In this document: piece after piece, positions 44,348 through 51,961 of the stretch
Layout: every line of letters begins with the position of its first letter
Position numbering within the stretch: the first letter of the stretch is position 1
DNA from: CAITZA01 sp937915285
Lineage (GTDB): Bacteria > Desulfobacterota > Desulfomonilia > Desulfomonilales > Desulfomonilaceae
Assembly: GCA_036821825.1 (NCBI GenBank)
Contig: DAISIV010000008.1
Location: forward strand, 40,088-104,087
DNA length: 64,000 nucleotides
Reading direction: 5' to 3'
Program-made: the position numbers and the translations under genes
The notes under the pieces: generated by a model
Database searches by the model: none
What the model was told of the DNA's origin: nothing
Seen by the model: only the letters and a program-made list of their open reading frames with translations

Positions 44348-45622
44348 TTACATTTTTACTTCTATGATTGAGCTTTTTTTGAGGCTGTCTATCCATTCTT
44401 TCATCCGGGTTTTGATCTGGTCAGTCCTCATTAAAGTCATGACCTTTCCCCTGACCTTTTTATATTCCGCCTCCTCCTCCGGAGTCAGTATTCCCAAGGG
44501 CTTTGATCCCTCGGCTTTTGCGCCCCCATCTGAACCCTTGGCAGGGACAGGTTCAGCCGCATCATGGACTTCGGCCTCCTGCCTGTTCCTGGATTTCTGC
44601 TGGGCCATCCTTTTTTCTTTCTCTTCGTGCCAACGTTTTTCGAGCGCCTTCCTGGTCTTCTCAGGAATTGGAACACTCTTCACCTGTCTGCCTTGAGCGT
44701 CATCCATGTAGAACATGATGATGGCCTGCGGCGACTGCAGAGGAGGAGTTATGTCACCGGGCTTCATTCTCTGAACCATTTTCTGCAGAGCAGGGACCAT
44801 GTCCTTATATTCCATGAAGCCAAGATCACCGCCACTCTTGGCAAAAGGGTCCTGGGAATATTTTTTAGCTAGTTGACTGAAATCAGCGCCGGTTTGAGCT
44901 TCCCTGTATATCTGTTTTGCCGTCTCCATCGCTTTGTTGACCTCTTTGCTCTTCTTGTCAGACGGCATCTTGAGGGTTATCTGGCGCAATCTTATCTTAC
45001 CGCCTATATGGACTTCTTCATGAGTAGGAATGTTCGGTTTGTCCTGTTCCGGTTGCTGAGCCGGAGCATTCATCGTTTCCAGAAGATTCTTGTATTTGTC
45101 TTCAATCTCATCTTTATGGCTTTTGAAATATTTCTGGGCATCTTCCTCGGTGATAGGCGTCTTGCGTGTGACTTCCGATTCGATGAGCTTGGTCAGTCTG
45201 AACTGTTTCATCATGACTTTCCGGTAATCATTGTAGGTCAACCCATTTGCGGCCAAAAATATTGTGAACTGTTCCTGGGAAAGATTATTCCTTTTCTTGA
45301 TGGACTCCAGGGCCCCGTCCACAGCCTTTTCATCCAGATTAATCCCTTTCTTCGCCGCCTCCTGCTCCAGGAGATGAATGACAACCAGTTCGTCCAGAAT
45401 CTCTCGTTCCGTCGGCCATTTTCCTGGTGGAACTACCCCGAGCGGAAGGTTCATAAGGCTTCGCATGAAAGGTTGCTTGGCCTTCTTGACATCCGATTCA
45501 AGTATCACATCCGAGTTCACTATCGCGGCTATACGATCAGAGTAGGATTCAGCCATTAATGGTAGTCGATCCAAAACCATTGCCATCGTCACTGACAAAA
45601 TGATTAATGCGAGCTTTTTCAG
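44348..45622 (-). CDS. surA: SurA-like periplasmic peptidyl-prolyl isomerase / chaperone
   Basis: 424 residues if started at a CTG at 45622. From there the sequence opens MKKLALIILSVTMAMV, a full signal peptide ending near LMAES, and CGGAG lies 6 nt upstream. A TTG at 45598 would cut the signal peptide's positive end away. Mature part: SurA_N (DRIAAIVNSDVILESDVKKAK), helical core, one PpiC parvulin domain (HIGGKIRLRQITLKMP ... YSQDPFAKSGGDLGFMEYKDMVPALQ) and a charged Lys/Glu/Ala-rich C-terminal segment. It helps outer-membrane proteins fold. It follows mfd by about 115 nt on the same strand. Confidence 0.85.
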   Translation of the reverse strand: MKKLALIILSVTMAMVLDRLPLMAESYSDRIAAIVNSDVILESDVKKAKQPFMRSLMNLPLGVVPPGKWPTEREILDELVVIHLLEQEAAKKGINLDEKAVDGALESIKKRNNLSQEQFTIFLAANGLTYNDYRKVMMKQFRLTKLIESEVTRKTPITEEDAQKYFKSHKDEIEDKYKNLLETMNAPAQQPEQDKPNIPTHEEVHIGGKIRLRQITLKMPSDKKSKEVNKAMETAKQIYREAQTGADFSQLAKKYSQDPFAKSGGDLGFMEYKDMVPALQKMVQRMKPGDITPPLQSPQAIIMFYMDDAQGRQVKSVPIPEKTRKALEKRWHEEKEKRMAQQKSRNRQEAEVHDAAEPVPAKGSDGGAKAEGSKPLGILTPEEEAEYKKVRGKVMTLMRTDQIKTRMKEWIDSLKKSSIIEVKM

Positions 45623-45736
45623 TTTAGTCTCCGTTCGTAAACCATTGGTGATTTTGAATTATAATACGAGTCCTGGCTGTTCACTAACCATGCTTGAACC
45701 AGGACAATCAACTCTTAGATTAGATGTTGAATTTTT

Positions 45737-48700
45737 TCAAGCCCTTCTGATCATAATCCTTTTCTCCACAGCGTTTTTGAATGCGTCCCCAAAAGTTTCA
45801 GAAGGTTTTTCTATTAGTGATTTCAATCTGTTCAGAAGTTTAAAACAAAGATCTATCCTCTTGTCGATTTCTTCGGTAGTCAATTTGTAGCCAAGTCGAT
45901 CACCGGGAATCAGACGCATCCTCTTATCCGTCTGGATTAGCTCTATCAGCCTCTGAGGTTCTATCCTCGGATCTGGAGCAAAACTGAATATCAATTCACG
46001 ATTCGAGTAATCAAGTTTGAGCAATCCCAACTCTTTCATTTCGTATCTTATCCGCATAAGGGATATAAGTTGCAGAACCTCGATGGGCTGTTTGCCATAG
46101 AGATCTACAATCTCGTCTTCAATCTCATCTATTTCATTCTGGTTTGAAGCTTTTGACAGTTTCTTGTAGAGATTCATTCGCTGTTTGGGATCAGGAACAT
46201 AATCATCAGGTATCAGGGTTTCAATCTTTAGATGAATTTCAGGATCAATCTTTTCCTCTATGGGCTCACCCTTCATTTCACTTACGGCTTCCTCCAGCAA
46301 ATCCAGATACATCTCGTATCCAACCTGACCGACATGACCAGATTGTGAAGTTCCCAGAATGTTCCCGGCTCCCCTTATTTCCATGTCCCTCATGGCCACC
46401 CTGAACCCCTGGCCCAATTCCGTATGTTCCTGTATTACCGCCAGTCTTTTGACTGCGTCAGCGGTCATTAGGGTTTCCGGCGGGGTGAGTAAATAGGCAT
46501 ACGCTCTGACATGTGATCTTCCCACACGACCCTTTAACTGGTATAGGTCCGCCAGACCGAGGGTGTCGGCCCGCTCTATCACTATCGTGTTTGCCCTGGG
46601 TATATCGAGCCCTGATTCAATGATGCTTGTACAAACCAATGTGTTTAGGTTTCCACTGACAAAATCCAGCATGACCTGTTCCAGCTCACCATCCCCCATT
46701 TGCCCGTGAGCAACACCTATGCGCGCCTCCGGTATCAGACGCTGGAGGCTTGCTGCCCTCTGATAAATCGTTTGGACCCTGTTGTGTAAATAGAATACCT
46801 GTCCTCCCCTTCCCAACTCCCTTGTGACAGCTTCCTTGATCACTTCATCAGACTGGCGCATCACATAGGTCCTGATTGAACGGCGGTTCGCCGGGGGAGT
46901 TTCTATTATCGAGAGATCCCTGATTCCGGAGAGAGAAAGGTTCAGTGTCCGTGGTATGGGAGTAGCAGTGAGTGTTAGAACGTCAATGTGGGCCCTGAAT
47001 TTTTTTATTCTTTCCTTGTGGGCCACCCCGAAACGCTGCTCTTCGTCCAGGACCAGCAACCCGATGTCCTTGAAGTGAACGTCCTTCTGCAACAACCTGT
47101 GAGTGCCAACCACAAGATCTGTTTTCCCATTGGCCAGTTTCTCGACAATTTCTTTTTGTTCCGCAGGGCTTCTGAATCGTGACAGAGATTCAACAGCTAT
47201 AGGGTAGCCTCTGAAACGCTTGCAAAAAGTCTCATAGTGCTGTTGAGCGAGCACTGTAGTGGGAACCAGGACAGCCACCTGTTTACCATCCATTACAACC
47301 CTGAAAGCCGCACGTATGGCTACTTCTGTCTTTCCGTATCCGACATCTCCACAGACAAGCCTGTCCATCGGGCGATCCGAATCCAGTGAATCCATGACAT
47401 CCTGAATAGCCTTGGCTTGATCCGGGGTTTCTTCAAATTCAAATGACGCCTCAAAAGCGGCAAAGTCGTCGTCAATTGCCGCATACGGTGGTCTTGTAGC
47501 TGTTTGGCGCTTGGCGTAAATTTCCAGAAGATCCTTGGCCATCTCCTTGATGGATTTCTTTATGCGAGCTTTGGTCTTTTCCCATCCCTTACCGCCCAGA
47601 CGATCTATACGCGGCGCGATGTCAGTTCCCGAAACATATTTCTGGATGCTCTGGAGTCTTTCCACCGGATGATAAAGCAAATCACCCCCGGCATACTCAA
47701 TGACCATTACCTCGCTGGTGATGCCGTCAAATTCCTTCTTGACCAGTCCTCTAAAGACCCCTATGCCGTAGTCTTCGTGAACGACAGATTCACCTTCAGA
47801 GAGGTCATCCAAAGAGGAAATAAAAAGTCCTCGAGCCCTTTTCTTGGAAGAAGATCTTACTCGGGCGCCAAAAATTTCTTCCTCTGTCAAAAAGACCAGT
47901 CCAGATCGCTCCGCCCGGAATCCTGAGGACAGATCACCCACGAAAAGAGAAATTGAAGGTGTAATGCTGGATGAGGTGTTAGAAACGTTAAACTGCGTTT
48001 CCCCGAAATCCAACCCTATGGAATACGGTTCGAGTAATTTCAAAAGACGTGTTGCCTGACCCTGCGTATGGCTAATCAGGTTAACAGCACAGCCCACATC
48101 CCTCCATGACGTGAATTTCTTTACAAGATTTGACATGGCCGTATCAAAAGCCTGAGACTTGACGAGGCCTGAACGGATATCCGCATTGGAAACGCAGTCC
48201 AACCTGAAACTTTGTAAGTTATCACCAGCTAGTTCAAGATCCCCAAAAATAACATTTCTGAATGTTTTGATGCGTTCTAGTAATTCATTCCCCGTCAGAT
48301 AGAGGTCAGTGGGGTCTGGAACAGGAAACCCCGACTCCAGGGCATTTTTGTAACCCTGCTCAATTTCATCCCAGAGTTCTTCTATTGTCCTCTGGGTTGT
48401 TTCCATGTCCGGAAGAACCATGATTGAATCAGACGGAAAGTAAGAGATAATTGGCTCAAGGGCTTCAAAAAAATATGGGAGGTAATTTTCGGCTCCTGGA
48501 AATCTGGCCCTTATCTTGAGATCTTCCAGTAAACCCTGCCTGATTCGCTTTTCTACTCCATGGCGTTCACAGGCTTCTACAAATCTCTCAATTCCCTTGT
48601 CCACAGAGGATTCATGTATGATGAATGCATTGACGGGGCTGATCGTAATTTCCTGGACAGAGTCCTTTGATCGCTGATTAACAGGATCAAAAAATCTTAT

Positions 48701-49315
48701 TGAATCGATCAAATCGCCTGACTGTTCTATTCGAACCGGATTGAAATACAGAGGAGAAAAGAGGTCGATGATATAACCCCTGACAGAGAAATCCCCTACA
48801 TCCTCTACTAGCGGAGCCCTTCTATAGCCGGCGTCTTTCAACGCTTCAAGTATGTATTCTCGCTCAAGCTCCTGCCCCACTGCCAGATTCAGCAGTGTGG
48901 ACAAAAAGGATTTTCGCGGAACCACCTTCCTCAAAAGAGAATCCAGTGATATCGTCAACAAGCGCGGTTTTTGACCCTCTGAAAGATTGTACATGGCAGC
49001 CGCACGATTGATCCAGACATCAGATTCAAAAGCGGCAAAAGAGTAGGGTTGAGTGCTGGTGGATGGATAATGACATATTTTTGAGTCCACAGTGGAATAT
49101 GCCGTCTCATCAAGTCCCAGAAAAAAACCTGTGTCCCGTGCGCTACTGGATGATGCGTCCGAGTCCAGTTCAACCTTTATTATAGTAGGAGAACCCCTCT
49201 TCACGGCTGAGGCTATCAGGTATGAGCCGGCGGAACCCTTGAGACCGTACACAGCCCCGGGATGGCTACTGGAAGATATGAAGTGGATTATTTCGTCTAA
49301 AACCTGCTCTGACAT
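45737..49315 (-). CDS. mfd: Transcription-repair coupling factor
   Basis: 1192 residues. Removes RNA polymerase stalled at lesions and recruits UvrA. N-terminal UvrB-like module, RNAP-interacting CarD/RID domain (SEGESVVHEDYGIGVFRGLVK about residue 510), then the RecG-like helicase with GDVGYGKTEVAIRAAF (Walker A), VVGTHRLLQKDV, VLDEEQRFGV (DEEQ) and LTATPIPRTLNLSLSGIRD, and the C-terminal TRCF domain that hides the UvrA site. Length and order are normal. The opening AVYGLKGSAGSYLIASAV is the usual N-terminal start. Upstream of surA on the same strand. Confidence 0.97.
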   Translation of the reverse strand: MSEQVLDEIIHFISSSSHPGAVYGLKGSAGSYLIASAVKRGSPTIIKVELDSDASSSSARDTGFFLGLDETAYSTVDSKICHYPSTSTQPYSFAAFESDVWINRAAAMYNLSEGQKPRLLTISLDSLLRKVVPRKSFLSTLLNLAVGQELEREYILEALKDAGYRRAPLVEDVGDFSVRGYIIDLFSPLYFNPVRIEQSGDLIDSIRFFDPVNQRSKDSVQEITISPVNAFIIHESSVDKGIERFVEACERHGVEKRIRQGLLEDLKIRARFPGAENYLPYFFEALEPIISYFPSDSIMVLPDMETTQRTIEELWDEIEQGYKNALESGFPVPDPTDLYLTGNELLERIKTFRNVIFGDLELAGDNLQSFRLDCVSNADIRSGLVKSQAFDTAMSNLVKKFTSWRDVGCAVNLISHTQGQATRLLKLLEPYSIGLDFGETQFNVSNTSSSITPSISLFVGDLSSGFRAERSGLVFLTEEEIFGARVRSSSKKRARGLFISSLDDLSEGESVVHEDYGIGVFRGLVKKEFDGITSEVMVIEYAGGDLLYHPVERLQSIQKYVSGTDIAPRIDRLGGKGWEKTKARIKKSIKEMAKDLLEIYAKRQTATRPPYAAIDDDFAAFEASFEFEETPDQAKAIQDVMDSLDSDRPMDRLVCGDVGYGKTEVAIRAAFRVVMDGKQVAVLVPTTVLAQQHYETFCKRFRGYPIAVESLSRFRSPAEQKEIVEKLANGKTDLVVGTHRLLQKDVHFKDIGLLVLDEEQRFGVAHKERIKKFRAHIDVLTLTATPIPRTLNLSLSGIRDLSIIETPPANRRSIRTYVMRQSDEVIKEAVTRELGRGGQVFYLHNRVQTIYQRAASLQRLIPEARIGVAHGQMGDGELEQVMLDFVSGNLNTLVCTSIIESGLDIPRANTIVIERADTLGLADLYQLKGRVGRSHVRAYAYLLTPPETLMTADAVKRLAVIQEHTELGQGFRVAMRDMEIRGAGNILGTSQSGHVGQVGYEMYLDLLEEAVSEMKGEPIEEKIDPEIHLKIETLIPDDYVPDPKQRMNLYKKLSKASNQNEIDEIEDEIVDLYGKQPIEVLQLISLMRIRYEMKELGLLKLDYSNRELIFSFAPDPRIEPQRLIELIQTDKRMRLIPGDRLGYKLTTEEIDKRIDLCFKLLNRLKSLIEKPSETFGDAFKNAVEKRIMIRRA

Positions 49316-49606
49316 TTTCGTAGATCAGTTCCTTCAAGTGGGGTCACATTCATAAATATTATAATCTATCATATCCCTCTTTCTTATAGAAGCGTCAGCG
49401 GTGTTGGTCGGATAGCTTCACAACTATCCGGATTCACAAAAAACGTGTCACTGAACATCAAATTTCCTGAAAGATACGTGGTGTTATGACCAAATTTAGT
49501 GTGCCATTGCTGTTAGGATTGACTTAACCGGGTAGATGGGCTATCCATTTATGTTATTTCATATTCTTGGTTACATGTTTTGAACTGTAATCGTATGAGG
49601 TGAGTT
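49316..49606. other. Divergent intergenic region between mfd and the TPR gene
   Basis: 291 nt. A perfect 7-bp dyad CGGATAG (49409-49415) / CTATCCG (49424-49430) with an 8-nt spacer is the only clear structure. A TTGACT at 49519 might be a -35, but its -10 is weak. Confidence 0.4.
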
Positions 49607-50314
49607 GTGGCTGAAAAAAAGCTCAGTAGAAAAGAACTGCTGAACGAACCAGATGAATTCATTAGTACAACAAGTCAGGTAATAAAATTTACAAAAGAAA
49701 ACCCGAATATTCTTGTTTCTTTGGTTATAGTTTTGATCCTGGCTTTGGTCATAGGTATGGGTTATTACACCTATCAGTCGAGAAAAGAGGCTCGTGGTCA
49801 CGAATTTTTTCAAATTGCCGTGCGTAACTTTGAAAAAGAAGCGGCCTCTGCCAATCAGCCTGCCAAAGAAACCCTCGAGAAACTTCTAGCTGAATTTGAT
49901 TTGATTGCTAAAGATTATAGCGGCTACGTCAGTGGGGATCTCGCCATTCTATATAGCGGGCATGTTCTCTATAAAGGCGCCATGTATGACAAAGCGCTGG
50001 ACAAATATTCAAAAGCCCTGAGTACGAGCCTTGCAAAACACGGCTTCGGCCCTCTGGTACAATACAATATTGCCCAGACACTCTTCGCCCTGAACAACTA
50101 TGACAAGGCCATTACCCTTTTCGAACAGTTTGCCAGAGACACGACTTCCCCATACCGTAGAGAAGCCCACGTGCGGATCGCAAGAATCTATGAGGCTATG
50201 GGAAAGAACAAGGAGGCTGCGCAAGCATACAAGCAGTATCTTAAAATATTCCCGGAAGCTCCGGATGTGGATTTTGTCAGGGCACGCATCGCACAGTTAT
50301 TGACCGCAGCGTGA
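49607..50314 (+). CDS. TPR-containing membrane protein (YfgM-like)
   Basis: 235 residues from a GTG start. Cytoplasmic N-terminus, one membrane helix (about 38-58, ILVSLVIVLILALVIGMGYYTY), then a periplasmic repeat domain with about four TPRs (YKGAMYDKALDKYSKAL, YNIAQTLFALNNYDKAITLFEQF, RIARIYEAMGKNKEAAQAYKQYL). This topology matches YfgM/TPR_21 proteins that associate with SecYEG and periplasmic chaperones such as SurA and Skp. The proximity of surA on the other strand is suggestive only. Confidence 0.75.
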   Translation: MAEKKLSRKELLNEPDEFISTTSQVIKFTKENPNILVSLVIVLILALVIGMGYYTYQSRKEARGHEFFQIAVRNFEKEAASANQPAKETLEKLLAEFDLIAKDYSGYVSGDLAILYSGHVLYKGAMYDKALDKYSKALSTSLAKHGFGPLVQYNIAQTLFALNNYDKAITLFEQFARDTTSPYRREAHVRIARIYEAMGKNKEAAQAYKQYLKIFPEAPDVDFVRARIAQLLTAA

Positions 50315-50330
50315 CCGACAATCGATTCAG

Positions 50331-50564
50331 TTACAATTTGGATGTCGTTTTTTGAATGATAACTTCCATTTCTGAAACCCATACCCGGAAAAGTGTCTCT
50401 TCATGGACGAGACTGTAATAACCTTCTAATTCCTGGGTATCTGCTCTGAAAGCGTTGAGTTCCAGCAATTGGTCCAGGATTGATCTGACCTCGACAAATG
50501 CCAGATCGTCCTCGAAAGTAATTGTGAAGATGTTGTTAGCATGGAGAAACGGCATCGATTCCAT
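50331..50564 (-). CDS. Small hypothetical protein (77 aa)
   Basis: Unrecognised. The ATG at 50564 has GGGAG 7 nt upstream; the frame also opens with a TTG one codon earlier. The protein is acidic, with alternating strand-like pieces (IFTITFEDDLAFVEVRS, LFRVWVSEMEVIIQKT) and a helix between (DQLLELNAFRADTQELEGYY), so a small alpha/beta fold is likely. It converges with the TPR gene (16 nt between stops). A good ribosome-binding site and coherent composition support it. Confidence 0.5.
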   Translation of the reverse strand: MESMPFLHANNIFTITFEDDLAFVEVRSILDQLLELNAFRADTQELEGYYSLVHEETLFRVWVSEMEVIIQKTTSKL

Positions 50565-50689
50565 CAACCAACTCCCTGTTCATGAGTTTTCCCTACTCCA
50601 TGAAGCATAATAGCGCCTGTGGATGAGTTCATACAATGTTCAAATTCAACATGCGCCTCAAAAAAAGAATCCTTAATTGGGCGTAAGTT

Positions 50690-50863
50690 ATGTTAATCGG
50701 TAAAATTTCTGGATTTATTGCGGCATTGAGTGTGTTTGTATTTTTGAGTGGCTGCGCGTCCCTGATGGACGCAAACTTTAAAACCAAGGACGGCAAGGAG
50801 AGCCCTTTCAAAGCCCCAAAAAACACTTACGAAATCCCGAGAGATCCAACCTTCAGGGAATGA
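50690..50863 (+). CDS. Small lipoprotein (57 aa)
   Basis: A short gene starting ATG at 50690: MLIGKISGFIAALSVFVF leads into the lipobox LSGC, with Cys at about residue 22, then ASLMDANFKTKDGKES and a proline-containing polar tail ending DPTFRE. The signal has one Lys, a hydrophobic stretch and an ideal lipobox, so the mature lipoprotein has only about 36 residues. Ala at +2 after Cys predicts outer-membrane sorting. Small outer-membrane lipoproteins of this size are easily missed. No strong Shine-Dalgarno is visible (GCGTAAGTT precedes it). Function unknown. Confidence 0.6.
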   Translation: MLIGKISGFIAALSVFVFLSGCASLMDANFKTKDGKESPFKAPKNTYEIPRDPTFRE

Positions 50864-50882
50864 TGTCCCTGGTTTTTCAAAT

Positions 50883-50912
50883 AAAAAAGGCGGCTTGAAA
50901 CAATTCGCCGCC
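50883..50912 (-). terminator. Intrinsic terminator of rpoH
   Basis: Read on the minus strand: GGCGGC, 12-nt loop, GCCGCC, then TTTTTTAT. It lies 24 nt beyond the rpoH stop. Confidence 0.85.
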
Positions 50913-50935
50913 GACCATCTAAAGCTTTTGAGGAA

Positions 50936-51781
50936 TTACGCCGCTGCAAGCTCTGAATGCAGGAAGTTTCCTTTCAACTTCTGCAAGGCGGCTCTCTCGA
51001 TCTGACGAGCCCGCTCTCTGGTAACCCCGAAATGCTCGCCCAGTTCCTTTAGAGTTTCTGGCTGCTCAGACAGAATCCGTTTCTGAATAATGTATCTCTC
51101 CCTGTGATTCAGGGTCTCCATCGCCTTGTCAGCCCAATCCTCCAGGCACACCTGTTGCTGAATCTCAGACAACGCCAGTTCCTGATTCATGGTCTCGTCT
51201 TTTAGGGTATCTGCAAAAGAATCTCTGGAATTTTCACCCAGCATGTCATCCAAAGATAGATCCCTGCATTTGAGTCTGGACCACATGTCGAAAACTTCTT
51301 CTTCAGAAACATTTATCCTGTCTGCTAGCTGAGTCACGTTTTCGGAGTGGTCGTCGGTATCTGTGGCCTCAGGCAAATCCCCTATGCGGTAGAACAGTTT
51401 ACGCTGGGCCTGCGTTGTCCCCATTTTGACCAGAGACCATGATTTAATTATGTGATTCTGAATGTATGCCTTGATCCACCAGACAGCATAAGATATGAGA
51501 CGGTAACCTTTGTCGGGATCAAAACGCTCAACAGCCTTGATTAGCCCGAGGTTACCTTCCTGAATCAGATCCATTATTCTCACACCATAATTCTTGTACC
51601 CCAACGCCACCTTTATTACGAAACGGAGATTGGATGTAACGAGTTCATTGACAGCATTCAAGTCACCGTTTTCCTTGTATTGTAGTGCCAATTCGTTTTC
51701 TCGCTCACGCGAGAGTATCGGGTAACGGTCTATTTCCGCCAGGTAAAGTTTCAAACCATCTGATTCCGTCCAATATTCCAT
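50936..51781 (-). CDS. rpoH: RNA polymerase sigma-32 (heat-shock) factor
   Basis: 281 residues. Region 2 has LVTSNLRFVIKVALGYKNYGVRIMDLIQEGNLGLIKAVERFDPDKGYRLISYAVWWIKAYIQNHI; the RpoH box AQRKLFYRIGDLP follows and region 4 ends with LKELGEHFGVTRERARQIERAALQKLK. The RpoH box distinguishes it from RpoD. The ATG at 51781 has GGGAGG 5 nt upstream; the open frame continues to 51886 but crosses the lon terminator. Directly downstream of a LonB-type protease gene, from which it is separated by a terminator, so the two are neighbours but not an operon. Confidence 0.93.
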   Translation of the reverse strand: MEYWTESDGLKLYLAEIDRYPILSRERENELALQYKENGDLNAVNELVTSNLRFVIKVALGYKNYGVRIMDLIQEGNLGLIKAVERFDPDKGYRLISYAVWWIKAYIQNHIIKSWSLVKMGTTQAQRKLFYRIGDLPEATDTDDHSENVTQLADRINVSEEEVFDMWSRLKCRDLSLDDMLGENSRDSFADTLKDETMNQELALSEIQQQVCLEDWADKAMETLNHRERYIIQKRILSEQPETLKELGEHFGVTRERARQIERAALQKLKGNFLHSELAAA

Positions 51782-51851
51782 ATTAACCTCCCGACAAAAT
51801 ACATCGGCAAACATTAAGATGCTTCGCTGTCCAAAAGGTTTCATGAACCGG

Positions 51852-51882
51852 CAAATAAAAAGCCCGCAAAAAACTGCGGGCT
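51852..51882 (-). terminator. Intrinsic terminator of the LonB gene
   Basis: On the minus strand AGCCCGCA pairs with TGCGGGCT around a 6-nt loop, followed by TTTTTATTT. It separates lonB from rpoH, so the rpoH promoter must lie between about 51785 and 51855. Confidence 0.88.
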
Positions 51883-51961
51883 CCATTGGCTACGGATGTT
51901 GAACAGAATTTATCAGATTCCTGTTCGGCCGAACATAAAGGTTAAAACTGAGGATTCCTTG

